In this document: positions 19,402 through 31,293 of the stretch, piece by piece | Layout of the letters: each line of letters begins with the position of its first letter | Numbering within the stretch: position 1 is the first letter of the stretch | Program-made: the position numbers and the translations under genes | Assembly (NCBI GenBank): GCA_030527925.1 | Contig: JAUMZW010000007.1 | Location: 1 to 64,000 of the forward strand | Source of the DNA: Streptococcus sp. | Lineage (GTDB): Bacteria > Bacillota > Bacilli > Lactobacillales > Streptococcaceae | Direction: 5' to 3' | Length of the DNA stretch: 64,000 nucleotides | The notes under the pieces: model-generated | Databases searched by the model: none | What the model was told of the DNA's origin: nothing | Seen by the model: the letters and a program-made list of their open reading frames with translations, nothing else

Positions 19402-19992
19402 ATGGTTAATTATCCACAAAAAATCCATCGAAATTCCCTCTCTAAATCTAAAGAGAGTCATATTGAATTTGCAAATAGAGGGATGAGTTTTGAAAAAGCA
19501 ATCAATGCTACAAATTCCTACTATCTGAGTAGAAATATCGCTGTCATCCATAAAAAACCAACGCCAATTCAGATTGTTAAAGTAAACTATCCCATACGAA
19601 GTAAAGCAAAAATAACAGAAGCTTACTTTCGACATGCTTCTACAACGGATTACTCAGGTGTTTACAATGGTTACTATATAGATTTTGAGGCTAAAGAAAC
19701 AAAGCAAAAAAACGGAATGCCTATGAAAAACTTTCATTCTCATCAAATAGAGCACATGGAGAAAGTTTTACATCAAAAAGGGATTTGTTTTGCACTATTA
19801 CATTTCTCAAGTAGACACGAAACGTATCTTTTACCTGCAAAACATTTGATTTCATTTTATCAAATTGATAAAGGAAAAAAATCCATGCCATTAGATTATA
19901 TCAAAAAACAAGGGTACCTTATAGAATCCTCAGGTATTCCTCAAATTCCTTACATCGACATAATAAAAAAAATATACTTAGGTGGTGATTAA
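19402..19992 (+). CDS. recU: Holliday junction resolvase RecU
   Basis: RecU (196 aa) cuts Holliday junctions during recombination and segregation and modulates RecA. The nuclease core is readable: the N-terminal [20 protein letters not shown], the stalk region, and the catalytic [19 protein letters not shown] with the acidic and E-x-K residues. It starts at ATG 19402 and its stop is 3 bases before pbp1A, forming the conserved recU-pbp1A operon. Divergent from ypsA. Confidence 0.95.
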   Translation: MVNYPQKIHRNSLSKSKESHIEFANRGMSFEKAINATNSYYLSRNIAVIHKKPTPIQIVKVNYPIRSKAKITEAYFRHASTTDYSGVYNGYYIDFEAKETKQKNGMPMKNFHSHQIEHMEKVLHQKGICFALLHFSSRHETYLLPAKHLISFYQIDKGKKSMPLDYIKKQGYLIESSGIPQIPYIDIIKKIYLGGD

Positions 19993-19995
19993 AAC

Positions 19996-22179
19996 GTGAA
20001 TGTTTTTAAAAATCAAAAATTTACAAAATACTTAAAATATACACTAGGTGCTTTACTTAGTTTCATTATCCTTGTTATTCTAATAGGAGGACTAGTATTC
20101 TTCTACTATGTCAGTAGTGCTCCTAAGCTCTCAAAAGCTGAATTAAACTCTACTAATTCAAGTTTAATTTATGATAATAACAACAAATTAATTGCCGACC
20201 TAGGTTCTGAAAAAAGAGAAAGTGTCTCTGCAAGTAGTATTCCTTTAAATTTAGTTAATGCTATTACTTCAATTGAAGATAAACGTTTTTTCAAACATCG
20301 GGGTGTTGATATTTACCGTATTTTTGGTGCTGCTCTACATAACTTTACAAGCTCAAGTACTCAAGGTGGCTCTACTCTTGACCAACAATTAATAAAACTA
20401 GCTTATTTTTCAACAAATGAATCTGATCAAACATTGAAACGTAAAGCTCAAGAAGTTTGGCTCTCTCTCCAAATGGAAAGAAAATACACAAAAGAAGAAA
20501 TCCTTACCTTCTATATTAATAAAGTTTACATGGGTAATGGTAATTATGGTATGCTAACAGCATCTAAAGCCTACTATGGAAAAGATTTAAAAGATTTATC
20601 TATCGCTCAACTTGCCTTACTTGCAGGAATACCTCAAGCACCAACACAGTATAATCCATATGTGAATGCTGAAGCAGCTCAAAAAAGACGAGATATTGTT
20701 TTACAGCAAATGTATAGCGATAAGGAAATTTCTAAAGCTGACTATGAAACAGCACTTGCAACGCCTGTATCTGATGGACTCCAACCACTTCAAGAAACTT
20801 CTAGTTATCCTAAATATATGGATAACTATCTCAAACAAGTCATTGAAGCCGTAAAAACTGAAACCGGTAAAGATATCTTTTCAGCTGGGATGAAAGTTTA
20901 TACCAATATTGACGTTGAGGCACAACAACATTTATATGATATATATAATACAGACTACTATATTTCATATCCTGATTCAGATTTCCAAGTAGCATCTACA
21001 ATTGTAGACGTTGAAACTGGTAAAGTAATTGCACAATTAGGTGCACGTAATCAAGACACCAATATTTCATTTGGTACAAACCAAGCTGTACTTACTGATA
21101 GAGATTGGGGGTCAACAATGAAACCTATCACAGCATATGGTCCCGCTTATGAATACAATGCCTATACTAGTACTGCCCAAAGTACAAATGACTCTTTCTA
21201 CTACTGGCCAGGAACTACTGACCAATTATTCGACTGGGATAGGCAATACTATGGTTGGATAACCGTTCAAACTGCTATTCAACAATCTCGTAACGTTCCA
21301 GCTGTTCGTGCTTTAGAAGCTGTTGGTCTAAACAAAGCTTCTAAATTCCTATCTAAATTAGGAATAACATATCCCGAAATGCATTACTCAAATGCTATTT
21401 CGAGTAATACTACTGAAACTTCTTCAAAATACGGTGCTAGTAGTGAGAAAATGGCTGCTGCCTATGCTGCTTTTGCAAATGGTGGAATCTATTATAAACC
21501 TCAATATGTTAATAAAATTGAGTTTAGTGACGGGACCACTAAAACGTTCCATTCGAAAGGAACTCGAGCTATGAAAGAGACCACAGCATACATGATGACT
21601 GATATGATGAAGACAGTTCTAACATACGGTACTGGTACAAAAGCACAAATTCCAGGGGTTATCCAAGCTGGTAAAACTGGAACATCTAACTATTCAGATA
21701 GTGAAGCAGCTACCATCGGACAAAATCTAGGCCTATACTCTGATTATGTAGGAACATTAGCTCCAGATGAAAACTTTGTGGGCTATACTACAAAATACGC
21801 AATGGCTGTATGGACAGGGTATAAAAACAGACTAACTCCGGTGTATGGTGATGGTCTGAATGTAGCCACTGAAGTTTATGCTGCTATGATGGGATATCTA
21901 ACCAATAACACTAGCGAAGATTGGGAAATGCCGAGTGGACTATATAGAAGCAAAGGTTATCTCTATTTAAACTCCTCAAATAGTAACAATTCTACCACAG
22001 CTTCTGTTTATAATAACATTTATTCTTCATCATCAACTTACGATTATACAGAAGAAGAAAGCTCGACTTCTGACTCAACAACTTCTAATACTGAATCTGA
22101 AAAGTCACAGTCTGACAAAGATAAATCAAGTAATCCTACAACCTCTAGTAAAGAAGATAGTAACAATTTTGATCAGTAG
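19996..22179 (+). CDS. pbp1A: Penicillin-binding protein 1A (bifunctional)
   Basis: Class A PBP (727 aa): a glycosyltransferase that polymerises lipid II and a transpeptidase that cross-links strands at the membrane. One N-terminal membrane helix (about 17-38), GT51 motifs [10 protein letters not shown] (Glu94) and [11 protein letters not shown], then transpeptidase motifs STMK (373-376), SRN (431-433) and KTG (560-562). A Ser/Thr/Asn-rich tail (after about 640) is outside the cell. The start is GTG with AGGTGGTGA upstream. The three transpeptidase motifs look wild type; no mosaic block is obvious by eye. Confidence 0.95.
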   Translation: MNVFKNQKFTKYLKYTLGALLSFIILVILIGGLVFFYYVSSAPKLSKAELNSTNSSLIYDNNNKLIADLGSEKRESVSASSIPLNLVNAITSIEDKRFFKHRGVDIYRIFGAALHNFTSSSTQGGSTLDQQLIKLAYFSTNESDQTLKRKAQEVWLSLQMERKYTKEEILTFYINKVYMGNGNYGMLTASKAYYGKDLKDLSIAQLALLAGIPQAPTQYNPYVNAEAAQKRRDIVLQQMYSDKEISKADYETALATPVSDGLQPLQETSSYPKYMDNYLKQVIEAVKTETGKDIFSAGMKVYTNIDVEAQQHLYDIYNTDYYISYPDSDFQVASTIVDVETGKVIAQLGARNQDTNISFGTNQAVLTDRDWGSTMKPITAYGPAYEYNAYTSTAQSTNDSFYYWPGTTDQLFDWDRQYYGWITVQTAIQQSRNVPAVRALEAVGLNKASKFLSKLGITYPEMHYSNAISSNTTETSSKYGASSEKMAAAYAAFANGGIYYKPQYVNKIEFSDGTTKTFHSKGTRAMKETTAYMMTDMMKTVLTYGTGTKAQIPGVIQAGKTGTSNYSDSEAATIGQNLGLYSDYVGTLAPDENFVGYTTKYAMAVWTGYKNRLTPVYGDGLNVATEVYAAMMGYLTNNTSEDWEMPSGLYRSKGYLYLNSSNSNNSTTASVYNNIYSSSSTYDYTEEESSTSDSTTSNTESEKSQSDKDKSSNPTTSSKEDSNNFDQ

Positions 22180-22190
22180 TTTATATAATA

Positions 22191-22227
22191 AAAACTAGAA
22201 TGTCAATTAAACACATTCTAGTTTTTT
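22191..22227 (+). terminator. Terminator of recU-pbp1A
   Basis: A 13-bp stem (22191-22203 with 22213-22225) followed by a T run on the plus strand, 12 bases past the pbp1A stop. Confidence 0.88.
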
Positions 22228-22257
22228 ATTGTCTCTCAATGATAGTGGATAACTAAA

Positions 22258-22440
22258 TTTAAATACGCCAGTCGACCAATTTCGTCTTTGATTTTGTGAT
22301 ATTTAAAGTAATATGTATATGAGTTGTAAAATTTTCAAAGTTCTGATAACCAATTCCATTAATGATTTAGTATTCTTATCTTGTAATGGAAAAACTAAAA
22401 GTTGATAGAAGTATTAGGGAATAGTTTCATGGTTTGGATA
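22258..22440 (-). mobile_element. Decayed transposase C-terminus, probably ISL3 family
   Basis: Inside the 620-base gap between pbp1A and stk1 the minus strand reads, in one frame, GIGYQNFENFTTHIHITLNI followed by a lysine-rich tail and a stop near 22260. This resembles the conserved end of ISL3-type transposases (GYRNFENFK-R-I-I-LNI). Upstream of that the frame is interrupted and I could not join it to a complete transposase, nor find terminal inverted repeats. The rest of the gap (22440-22798) shows no credible gene. A relic of an insertion sequence is the best reading; family assignment is tentative. Confidence 0.5.
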
Positions 22441-22798
22441 CTTATTTTATTGAGACCCCTGTTTATGTGTTAAACAATATAGAGACCATAAAGGACATTT
22501 TTTCTTAACGAGGCTAGTTTCTGAATTCGATTTTTTTCTCCATACAATACCTATAGACTGTAAATTGGTAGTCTAATATAGCTTATTCGTCCTATGGAAG
22601 TATTTTTTTCAAGGTATCATTTAAGATGATTTTTTTATCTAATCTCGACGAGTAGTGATGTTAGTATAATTTCATAAAATTATTTTTTATGATGGTTTGG
22701 TGCTTTTCATTAGAATTCTTATGGAATTTTTTGTGTACTCAAAAACTCCATCATATCTAGAGGAGCTTTACACACTACAGATATCATAGAGTCTTTTT

Positions 22799-24682
22799 TT
22801 ATTCTTCACTCTCAGTTACCGATTCTGATTTAGAAGATGTTGAGGTTGACGATGAGGATTCTTCTGTCTTCACTTGAGAACTTGAAGATTGACTCGTTGA
22901 CGAATACTCTGAATCACTAGAACTATTTGTGAAGTCCACAGCTTGACCTGCAATATAAAGTACAATTTCACTATTATCAGTTAAATCAATATTAGTTCCA
23001 TAGAAGGGATCTTGCGCAGAAATCACACTTGTTGACCTTGGATTACTAACTTCCATAAATCCACTTGCATAAGAATAGTTTTGCTCATAAACCTTTACCC
23101 TGGATGAAGAAATTTTAAGTTTCTTCAAAGTTGCTATTGCATCAGCATAGGTCATACTAACTACATTTGGCATTGCTACTGTCTGAGAAGTTGCTACCGT
23201 AAATGTTAACTTTATATCAGAATCTTTAGGATTGATTTTAGAACTTGAATCTGGAGATTGACTGATAATAATACCATCTTCATAATCATTTGTTTTAACT
23301 TCTTTAATTTTTATTTGAGATTTTTTAAAACCATAATCTGAAACTAATGTTTTAAGTACAGACTTGTAATTTTGACCAGTAAAATCATCCAGTTCAATTT
23401 TTGAATTACCTATTGAAACATAAATATCAATTGCAGATCCTTGTTTTTTCTTTGAATTACTGTCAGGACTGGTTTTTACTACTAAACCTTCAGAAATAGT
23501 ATCACTCGTAATCTCTTTTATATGTCCAACCTTTAAACCAGATTCACTTATTTTTTCTTTTGCTACAGCTACTGTTTCACCAGAAACACTAGGAACTGAC
23601 ACTGTTTTATTTGTAGTAAATAGAAAATATCCAAACAAAACAACTAATAACAATACAAAAGCTATAAAAATTTTAACTAATAATGAAAACAATCTTGTTA
23701 AAGCAGTTTTAGTATTTTTTTTCTTTTTCTTTTTTTGTGGATTAACTTTTGTTGATTCAAAAATCTTATCAGTAGGTACCTTCCCTGTATTAATAGGAGC
23801 CTTAGGTAAAACCTTGGTTTGTGTCAAATCCTCAAATGAAAGTTTTTTAACTCTTGGACTACTAAGAGATTTAGACAAGTCTTGACTCATCTGTGTTGTA
23901 GATAAATAACGGTCTTCTAATTTTTTTGCCGTTGCTTTTATAACAACATTTTCAAGTGCTTGTGGAACATTTGGGTTCTTAGTAGTGATAGACGGTAGTG
24001 GTTTTTGAAAATGTTGAAGTGCAATTGTAACTGCACTGTCACCATCATAAGGTATCTCCCCTGTCAACATTTCATACAAAATGATACCCATTGCATAGAT
24101 ATCACTTTGGACAGTAGCTTTAGAACCCCTAGCTTGTTCAGGAGATAGATAATGAACACTACCTAACATTGAATTTGTTTGAGTTAAACTTGTCTCAGCA
24201 AAAGCAACAGCTATACCAAAATCCGTAACCTTTACCAAACCATCCTGAGTCAATAGAATGTTCTGAGGTTTTAAATCTCTATGAATAATCCCTTGTTGAT
24301 GTGCTAAAGTCATTGCTGAGAGAATCTCTGACATTATTCGAACAACTATTTCATTAGACAAAGGTTTATGTGTTTGAATATACTGCTTTAAATCCTCACC
24401 ATCAACATATTCCATAACCAAAAACTGTTGACCATCTTCTTCACCAATATCACGAATCCCAACAATGTTAGGGTGACTTAGTTCAGACATTGCACGTGCT
24501 TCTCTTTGAAATCTTGCAATAGCTACTTGGTCTGTTTGATAGTTTGTTCTTAAAACTTTAATTGCAACATCTTCGTTATCTAAAATCAAGTCATTGGCAA
24601 GATAAACATCTGCCATCCCTCCTCGACCAATGGATTTGATGATGCGATAACGACCGGCAAATAATTTACCAATCTGAATCAT
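22799..24682 (-). CDS. stk1: Eukaryotic-type serine/threonine kinase with PASTA domains
   Basis: Membrane Ser/Thr kinase (627 aa; Stk1/StkP/PknB) that senses peptidoglycan fragments and phosphorylates division proteins such as MapZ and GpsB. The kinase domain (1-275) has the glycine loop GRGGMADVY (19-27), Lys42, HRDLKPQN near 133 and DFG. A basic juxtamembrane segment, one transmembrane helix (about 336-358) and three recognisable PASTA repeats (about 360-570) follow, then a Ser-rich tail. Its ATG overlaps the stp1 stop (TAATG). In S. mutans and some others lia genes follow the kinase; here a non-coding gap with a transposase relic follows. Confidence 0.95.
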   Translation of the reverse strand: MIQIGKLFAGRYRIIKSIGRGGMADVYLANDLILDNEDVAIKVLRTNYQTDQVAIARFQREARAMSELSHPNIVGIRDIGEEDGQQFLVMEYVDGEDLKQYIQTHKPLSNEIVVRIMSEILSAMTLAHQQGIIHRDLKPQNILLTQDGLVKVTDFGIAVAFAETSLTQTNSMLGSVHYLSPEQARGSKATVQSDIYAMGIILYEMLTGEIPYDGDSAVTIALQHFQKPLPSITTKNPNVPQALENVVIKATAKKLEDRYLSTTQMSQDLSKSLSSPRVKKLSFEDLTQTKVLPKAPINTGKVPTDKIFESTKVNPQKKKKKKNTKTALTRLFSLLVKIFIAFVLLLVVLFGYFLFTTNKTVSVPSVSGETVAVAKEKISESGLKVGHIKEITSDTISEGLVVKTSPDSNSKKKQGSAIDIYVSIGNSKIELDDFTGQNYKSVLKTLVSDYGFKKSQIKIKEVKTNDYEDGIIISQSPDSSSKINPKDSDIKLTFTVATSQTVAMPNVVSMTYADAIATLKKLKISSSRVKVYEQNYSYASGFMEVSNPRSTSVISAQDPFYGTNIDLTDNSEIVLYIAGQAVDFTNSSSDSEYSSTSQSSSSQVKTEESSSSTSTSSKSESVTESEE

Positions 24683-25422
24683 TAAGCTGCCCCACTTTCA
24701 ACATTATGGATTAATGCAATCGTAATATTATCAAGGCCTCCATTTTTATTTGCAAGGTCGATAAGCTCTTTATTTTTTGCAGATAAATTAATATCTTGAT
24801 TTAATACTTCAACAATATCTTCATTAGATACCATATTGGTCAAACCATCACTATTAATGATAATATAATCACCTTCTTCAAACAGGTGTAATCCTAAATC
24901 AATTTCTAGTGGTCCTTCTTGTCCAACAGATTGAGTGATAATATTTTTTTGGGGATGATTAATGGCCTCTTCTTCAGAGATTTGACCTGCTTTTAGTAAC
25001 GCATTAACTAGAGAATGGTCACTTGTTAACAACTTATAATCGTGTTGTCTAACTAAACCTATACGAGAATCACCAACGTGAGCAAATAATGCTGCATTAT
25101 CAACGATGATAAGTACTTCTATCGTCGTTCCCATTCCCTTATAATCTTCTGATTGACCTAATTTATAGATTTTATCATTTTCTGCTTCAATAGTTAATGT
25201 TAACCAATTTCTAATTTGGCTCAAATCTGTTAAATTATTATTTACCCAACTTCGTCCTAAATCAGTTACTGCCATCTCACTAGCAATATTACCTGCCAAA
25301 TGTCCTCCCATACCATCTGCTAGGACAATCATCGTAATACCAGCCTTATTATCAAATTTATTGATATAATCTTGATTATTTGAACGTTTCTGTCCAATAT
25401 CTGTAATTAAAGAAATTTCCAT
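24682..25422 (-). CDS. stp1: PP2C-type Ser/Thr phosphatase (Stp1/PhpP)
   Basis: Mn-dependent PPM/PP2C phosphatase (246 aa), the partner that reverses the PASTA kinase. Metal-binding motifs are present: RSNNQDY (13-19), [12 protein letters not shown] with the catalytic aspartate, HVGDSRIG, and SDGLTNMV and DNITIALI near the end. It overlaps stk1 by one base, so translation is coupled. It follows rsmB by about 30 bases in the fmt-rsmB-stp1-stk1 operon found in many Firmicutes. Confidence 0.95.
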   Translation of the reverse strand: MEISLITDIGQKRSNNQDYINKFDNKAGITMIVLADGMGGHLAGNIASEMAVTDLGRSWVNNNLTDLSQIRNWLTLTIEAENDKIYKLGQSEDYKGMGTTIEVLIIVDNAALFAHVGDSRIGLVRQHDYKLLTSDHSLVNALLKAGQISEEEAINHPQKNIITQSVGQEGPLEIDLGLHLFEEGDYIIINSDGLTNMVSNEDIVEVLNQDINLSAKNKELIDLANKNGGLDNITIALIHNVESGAA

Positions 25423-25454
25423 TCGTTTCTTTCAACCTCATCATATCTATTTTC

Positions 25455-26777
25455 TTAAAATACACGCTTCATTTGAGCAATGAAAAAACCATCTGTTTGA
25501 TAAAGTTCAGGTGTTAAAACGACACAACCATCTTTTATCAAATCTTCCTTAGGATGTGTTAATTCAATCTGTACAAAATTTGGGTGAAGTTCTAAAAACT
25601 TCTCTATTACTTGTTTGTTTTCCTCATCAAATATCGTACAGGTACTATACGTTATTATACCACCTTTTTTCAAGGTTTGACAAACACTGGAAAGTATCTC
25701 AAGTTGTATAACTTGTAACTCTGATAAATCCATTAGATTCTTTTGGTATTTAATTTCTGGTTTACGTCTAATCAATCCAATACCTGAACATGGTGCATCA
25801 ACTAAAATTTTATCAAACCTATCTTGCTTAAAATAGTTATGAACTAGTCTAGCATCCATCTGTTTGGTACTAATAACCTCGCTCACACCTAACCTTTTTG
25901 CATTTTCTTCAACAAGTCTTAATTTATGACCATGTAGATCCAAGGCTATCACTTGTCCTTTTTTTAAATAACTAGCCATGTGCGTCGTCTTCCCGCCAGG
26001 TGCACTACAAGCATCCAAAATAATATCGTCTTCACTTGGTGATACATAGTGAGCTACTAATTGGCTAGACTCATCTTGAATCGTTACCAATCCATTGATA
26101 AAAGCATCAGTTTGACTAAAATTCCCCGACGGTGATACAAGTGCTGTAGGAGCTATCTCTGATATAATGAGGTGAAAAGTTTCTTTCAATTCTTCTTTAT
26201 TCGCCATATCAATTACACGCAAACTTGCTTTGCTCCGAGTAAACAAGCTTTCTAAAATATTAATTGCCCTGTCTTCTCCATATTGTTCAATTAATTTTGA
26301 GACTAGCCACACAGGTGTCGAATATTCAATAGACAAACGTTTATTCCTACGCTTAATACTAGTTATATCAGGTCTATCCGATGCTATAAACCTTCTTAGA
26401 ACTGCATTAACAAATTTTTCAGAACCTTTTTTATTTCCTCTATTTTTTGCTATCGAAACAGATTCATTAACAATAGCATGTTCAGGTATCTTATCGAGAT
26501 ACAATATCTGATAGACACTCATTAGCAATAAAATATATACCCAAGTATCTAACTTATCTCTATCCTTGATATAATGAGAAAGATACCATTCTAGTGTCAA
26601 TTTACGTGATAATGTCCCATAAACAAGTTCCGTCACCAATGCCCTATCTTTACTATCAAGATCAGTATGATTTAAAGCATGATTTAAAGCAATATTCGAA
26701 TATGCCTTGTCAATTAAAACAGATTCCAATATTTTCAAAGAGAGTCCACGTGTCGTCTTCTTCCAATTATTTGCCAA
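25455..26777 (-). CDS. rsmB: 16S rRNA (cytosine-967-C5)-methyltransferase RsmB
   Basis: RsmB/Sun/Fmu (440 aa). An N-terminal NusB-like RNA-binding domain (1-135) precedes a SAM-dependent m5C methyltransferase with [14 protein letters not shown] as SAM motif and two catalytic cysteines in VDAPCSGIG and YSTCTIF. It methylates C967 of 16S rRNA. Its start overlaps the end of fmt by 11 bases. Normal length and all key residues. Confidence 0.95.
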   Translation of the reverse strand: MANNWKKTTRGLSLKILESVLIDKAYSNIALNHALNHTDLDSKDRALVTELVYGTLSRKLTLEWYLSHYIKDRDKLDTWVYILLLMSVYQILYLDKIPEHAIVNESVSIAKNRGNKKGSEKFVNAVLRRFIASDRPDITSIKRRNKRLSIEYSTPVWLVSKLIEQYGEDRAINILESLFTRSKASLRVIDMANKEELKETFHLIISEIAPTALVSPSGNFSQTDAFINGLVTIQDESSQLVAHYVSPSEDDIILDACSAPGGKTTHMASYLKKGQVIALDLHGHKLRLVEENAKRLGVSEVISTKQMDARLVHNYFKQDRFDKILVDAPCSGIGLIRRKPEIKYQKNLMDLSELQVIQLEILSSVCQTLKKGGIITYSTCTIFDEENKQVIEKFLELHPNFVQIELTHPKEDLIKDGCVVLTPELYQTDGFFIAQMKRVF

Positions 26778-27702
26778 GAATATCTCCTACTTCTAAACTT
26801 CGCCCATGACCATTTAAAAAGTCTGTAATAATCAATTTAGGCTTCCCTGAAGGTTGCACAAGTTCTAATGATAAGGCTCCTTGACCACAGGCAACCACTA
26901 ATGAACGTTTTGTTTTTTCAATGATTTCTCCTGCATGACCTGTTCCTTCACTCATATGAGCCTTATATACTTTAAATCGTTCCCCATTCAACAAAGTATA
27001 AGCTACCGGCCAAGGATACATCCCCCTAATTTGATTAAATAAATCACGTGAGGACCTTGTCCAATCAAGTAATTCTTGTTCTGATGTAATATTAGGAGAG
27101 AAAGTAGCCTGTGATTCATCCTGTTTTTCTGTAATCAAATGTCCAGCTAGATAGTCAGGTAATGTTTTAAGAAGTAAATCACGCCCAACAATTGCTAGTT
27201 TTTCAAACATTGTTCCTACATTATCCTCATCTGAAATCGGTATAGAAGCTTTTGAAATCATATCTCCTGCATCCATTTTTTGAACCATTTCCATAATCGT
27301 AATTCCCGCTTCTTTCTCACCATTCATAATTGCGTAATGAATTGGTGCTCCTCCTCTATACTTTGGAAGAAGTGATGCGTGCACATTAATTGCAAAATTA
27401 ACGGAGTTAATCAATGACATGGGTAAAAACTGTCCAAATGCTGCAGTCACAATACCATCAGCATTTAAGCCTTTCAATTCCTCAAGCTCTAAACTACCAG
27501 ATAATTTTTCAGGTTGAAAAACTCTTAGCTGATATTTAATCGCAAGCTCTTTCACGGGTGTCATTCGTAATTCCTTTTTTCGACCAACTTTACGGTCAGG
27601 CTGTGTTACCACTGCTAAAATCTCATAAGATTTATCAGCAATTAAACCCTCTAAAACTGTCGCTGAAAAATCGGGTGTTCCCATAAATATTAATTTTGTC
27701 AT
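26767..27702 (-). CDS. fmt: Methionyl-tRNA formyltransferase
   Basis: Fmt (311 aa) formylates initiator Met-tRNA using 10-formyl-tetrahydrofolate. [14 protein letters not shown] opens the Rossmann domain. The catalytic/folate motif [20 protein letters not shown] holds Asn and His, with the Asp of KMDAGDM. The C-terminal tRNA-binding domain begins near 205. It lies between priA and rsmB in the translation-linked operon. A GTAAAAT-type weak ribosome site precedes the ATG. Confidence 0.96.
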   Translation of the reverse strand: MTKLIFMGTPDFSATVLEGLIADKSYEILAVVTQPDRKVGRKKELRMTPVKELAIKYQLRVFQPEKLSGSLELEELKGLNADGIVTAAFGQFLPMSLINSVNFAINVHASLLPKYRGGAPIHYAIMNGEKEAGITIMEMVQKMDAGDMISKASIPISDEDNVGTMFEKLAIVGRDLLLKTLPDYLAGHLITEKQDESQATFSPNITSEQELLDWTRSSRDLFNQIRGMYPWPVAYTLLNGERFKVYKAHMSEGTGHAGEIIEKTKRSLVVACGQGALSLELVQPSGKPKLIITDFLNGHGRSLEVGDILGK

Positions 27703-27762
27703 ATTTTACCTCATATTGCTCTATATTATACCATATTCAGTATGAAATCAATGAATTAAGCC

Positions 27763-30150
27763 TCAAGCAAAACTTTGTGGCTCAAAATCAATGATCAGTC
27801 TTAAATCCTTGTTTTCTGACATTTGACTAAGCTCTAAAATTTGATTTAAAGTTTCTTCTAATTGGTTTTCAAAACGATACTTTACAATAATTTGATAGTG
27901 ATACAAATTATGCGTCCGTGCTATTGGTTTTGGTGTCGGACCTAAAATCTGGATTTGGTGTGATAACTGTTGTTTCAACAATTTTAAAATTTCATAAGAT
28001 TTTTCAACCAAAAAATCCTCATTTCTGTGAGATAAAGAAATTCCAACCGTAAAATAATAAGGAGGATAAGATAAGTTTCTTCTAATACTCATCTCATATT
28101 TATAAAATCCTTCATAATCTTGATTCCTAGCAAACTGAATCGCATAATGCTTGGGATTATAAGTCTGAATAAAAACTTTCCCTTCTTTTTCCGCCCTACC
28201 TGCTCGACCTGCAACCTGTGTCAATAATTGAAAGGTACGCTCTGAAGCTCTAAAATCAGGTAAATATAAAGATGTATCTGCATTTAGGACACCAACAAGT
28301 GTCACATTAGGAAAATCCAAACCTTTTGCAATCATCTGTGTACCAATCAAAATATCCGCTTCATGATTACCAAACTGTGTTAGTAGTTTCTCATGGGCTC
28401 CTTTTTTTCGAGTTGTGTCAACATCCATTCTAAGTATTTTAGTATTTGGGAATACCTCAAGCAATTCTTCATAAGCTTTTTGCGTCCCCGTTCCATAATA
28501 CTTTACATTTGTACCATAACAATTAGGGCACACTCGTAAGATTGCTTTTTTAAAATCACAATAATGACAATTCATACTACGAGTATCCATATGAAGAGTT
28601 AATGAAATATCACAATTAGGACAGGTATCTACATGACCACAATCACGACACATCATAAAACTAGAATACCCACGGCGGTTTAGTAACAAGACAGCTTGCT
28701 CACCTTTTTCCAAGCATCTTTTTATTTCTTCTAATAATTTAGGAGTATAATTTGAAAGACTTTGTTGACCAATATAATCCCTAAAATCAACAATAGATAC
28801 CTCAGGTACTTTAGCTAGAGGATTTGCTCTTTCTGTCAACTCAAGAAAATGATAAACACCTTTACTAGCTCTAGCCCTACTCTCAATACTTGGGGTAGCA
28901 GAACCTAGTAAAACAATTGCATGATTGTACTTTGCCCTGAGGAGGGCAACATCTCTAGCATGATACCTAGGATTAGACTCCTGCTTATAACTTGCTTCAT
29001 GCTCCTCATCAATGATAATTGCACCAATATTTTCTAAGGGAGCAAAGATAGCTGAACGAGCCCCTACAACAACCTTAGCTTCACCTCGTCTTATTTTTCG
29101 CCACTCATCAAATTTTTCACCATCAGAAAGACCCGAGTGCATAATAGCAACTTGTTTTCCAAATCTAGAAATAAAACGATTAGTCATCTGAGGTGTTAAT
29201 GAAATTTCTGGTACTAAAACAATAGCTGTTTGACCACGTCTTAACGTTTCTTTAATAATATGTAAATAAACCTCAGTTTTGCCAGACCCCGTTATCCCTT
29301 CAAGTAGAAATGGTTTACTATCTTGACCCATTTTTGATAATACCGTATCAACAACATATTTTTGTTGTTTATTTAGTTCTAAAGATTTTGACGGATTAAT
29401 ATGTTCAAAATAGATATCTGAACGGTTAACTGACCTTTCTGTAATGAGGATTGCCTTTTCTTTTATAAAAAAATCAACTACTGCCCTAGAATACAATTTA
29501 TACAAGTCTGATAATTCTTTACTTTTACTACAAGTTAATAGATAATCTCGTAATTCTAATCTCTTTTTAGCCTGTTTCTTTATGACTAACTGATCTAGTA
29601 CATTCCTATCAACTTTGAAAAATTTTTTTAATTTGATGTTCTGTTTATCTTTTGCAATATAGTTAATTTCTATTTGTTTTTTAGCCAATAATGTCATCAC
29701 AAGATTTAACTTTTCTTGTGATAATTGGGAAAATAATAACTTAGATTGCCCTTCAAAAATAAGAGACTTATGCTCAGTTGACATAGTATTTTTAGGGATA
29801 ATTTCCTTATCATAGCTAGAATTTAATAAATTGGGTAACATTGCCTTCAAAATTGTGATTTTATAAGAAAAAACCGTATGACGCATTTCATTTGCCAACC
29901 ATAATTGCTCTTGATTTAAAACAGGTTCTACATCTAAAACCTCTTTGATTTCTTTAAGTTCATCTTCATTACCTATAAATATTTCTGTAACAACTCCTTG
30001 AATCAAGCGATTGTTACGACCAAATGGAACATGAACTCGCATCCCAATAGATAATATATCTAACATACTATCTGGAATAGCATATGAAAAAGTTTGATCC
30101 GTTTGAAATAATGGTAAATCAACAATAACATTTGCAATTTTTGTTTCCAT
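27763..30150 (-). CDS. priA: Primosomal protein N' (replication restart helicase PriA)
   Basis: PriA (795 aa), the 3'-5' helicase that reloads the replisome at stalled forks. The N-terminal DNA-binding part contains the 3'-end binding domain and a variable winged helix. The helicase has Walker A EGITGSGKTEVYLH, DEEH in IIDEEHEA, and the zinc cluster CRDCGHVDTCPNC with more cysteines downstream. QVAGRAGR is helicase motif VI. RBS AGGAGGAG before ATG 30150. A terminator-like hairpin separates it from rpoZ. Confidence 0.96.
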   Translation of the reverse strand: METKIANVIVDLPLFQTDQTFSYAIPDSMLDILSIGMRVHVPFGRNNRLIQGVVTEIFIGNEDELKEIKEVLDVEPVLNQEQLWLANEMRHTVFSYKITILKAMLPNLLNSSYDKEIIPKNTMSTEHKSLIFEGQSKLLFSQLSQEKLNLVMTLLAKKQIEINYIAKDKQNIKLKKFFKVDRNVLDQLVIKKQAKKRLELRDYLLTCSKSKELSDLYKLYSRAVVDFFIKEKAILITERSVNRSDIYFEHINPSKSLELNKQQKYVVDTVLSKMGQDSKPFLLEGITGSGKTEVYLHIIKETLRRGQTAIVLVPEISLTPQMTNRFISRFGKQVAIMHSGLSDGEKFDEWRKIRRGEAKVVVGARSAIFAPLENIGAIIIDEEHEASYKQESNPRYHARDVALLRAKYNHAIVLLGSATPSIESRARASKGVYHFLELTERANPLAKVPEVSIVDFRDYIGQQSLSNYTPKLLEEIKRCLEKGEQAVLLLNRRGYSSFMMCRDCGHVDTCPNCDISLTLHMDTRSMNCHYCDFKKAILRVCPNCYGTNVKYYGTGTQKAYEELLEVFPNTKILRMDVDTTRKKGAHEKLLTQFGNHEADILIGTQMIAKGLDFPNVTLVGVLNADTSLYLPDFRASERTFQLLTQVAGRAGRAEKEGKVFIQTYNPKHYAIQFARNQDYEGFYKYEMSIRRNLSYPPYYFTVGISLSHRNEDFLVEKSYEILKLLKQQLSHQIQILGPTPKPIARTHNLYHYQIIVKYRFENQLEETLNQILELSQMSENKDLRLIIDFEPQSFA

Positions 30151-30175
30151 AACTCCTCCTATGATAGTAAAAATC

Positions 30176-30207
30176 AGAAAAATCTAAGATTTTACAATCC
30201 TAGATTT
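30176..30207 (-). terminator. Hairpin between rpoZ and priA
   Basis: A 12-bp stem with one G-U pair (30180-30191 with 30196-30207) and a T run on the minus strand, overlapping the rpoZ stop. It probably ends part of the gmk-rpoZ transcription before priA. Confidence 0.7.
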
Positions 30208-30520
30208 TTTCACCCTCTTCTTCTTTTTCTTTAGCAATCTGCTCTTTGATTTTACGCTCTTCTTCTAATTTTGCAAGGCGTTCTGCCTCTTTTTGAGCAC
30301 GAACCAATGCTCTCTTAGCCTCAGGATCTGGATGAATAACAACTTTTCCAGCTTCAATTTCTTCTAAGGCTTGTAATGTTGATTTTACTGAATCAAATTT
30401 AGAAATAGTTTTTTTAGCACCTAAATCTAATTCATGAGCACGCTTTGCTTGTAAAATAACAAGCGAATATTTAGATGGTACTTTATCTAACAAAGTATCA
30501 ATTGAAGGTTTTAACATCAT
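30200..30520 (-). CDS. rpoZ: RNA polymerase omega subunit
   Basis: Small omega subunit (106 aa) that helps assemble RNA polymerase. [11 protein letters not shown] and the [14 protein letters not shown] helix, followed by [10 protein letters not shown], are the omega core. The C-terminal 40 residues are the charged Lys/Glu-rich tail typical of streptococcal omega. It follows gmk by about 20 bases, the usual gmk-rpoZ-priA order. The second Met could also be the start. Confidence 0.95.
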   Translation of the reverse strand: MMLKPSIDTLLDKVPSKYSLVILQAKRAHELDLGAKKTISKFDSVKSTLQALEEIEAGKVVIHPDPEAKRALVRAQKEAERLAKLEEERKIKEQIAKEKEEEGEKI

Positions 30521-30542
30521 AATACGATTTCTCTTTTCTATT

Positions 30543-31235
<693 letters not shown>

Positions 31236-31246
31236 CTATAAGTATG

Positions 31247-31293
31247 ATTATGCAAAATAAAAAGGAACAAAATTCCTTTTTATTTTGCATAAT
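31247..31293. terminator. Perfect 21-bp inverted repeat at the end of rny
   Basis: Left arm 31247-31267 and right arm 31273-31293 are exact reverse complements around a 5-base loop. The right arm overlaps the last rny codons and stop. AT-rich arms contain A and T tracts on both sides, so it can end transcription from rny on the minus strand. Confidence 0.8.

Noticed and set aside
19399..19635. Open frame opposite the start of recU
   Set aside because: Cys/Phe-rich shadow frame, no start signal; recU is the clear gene.
26230..26511. Open frame opposite rsmB
   Set aside because: Antisense to a conserved coding region, no ribosome site or family.
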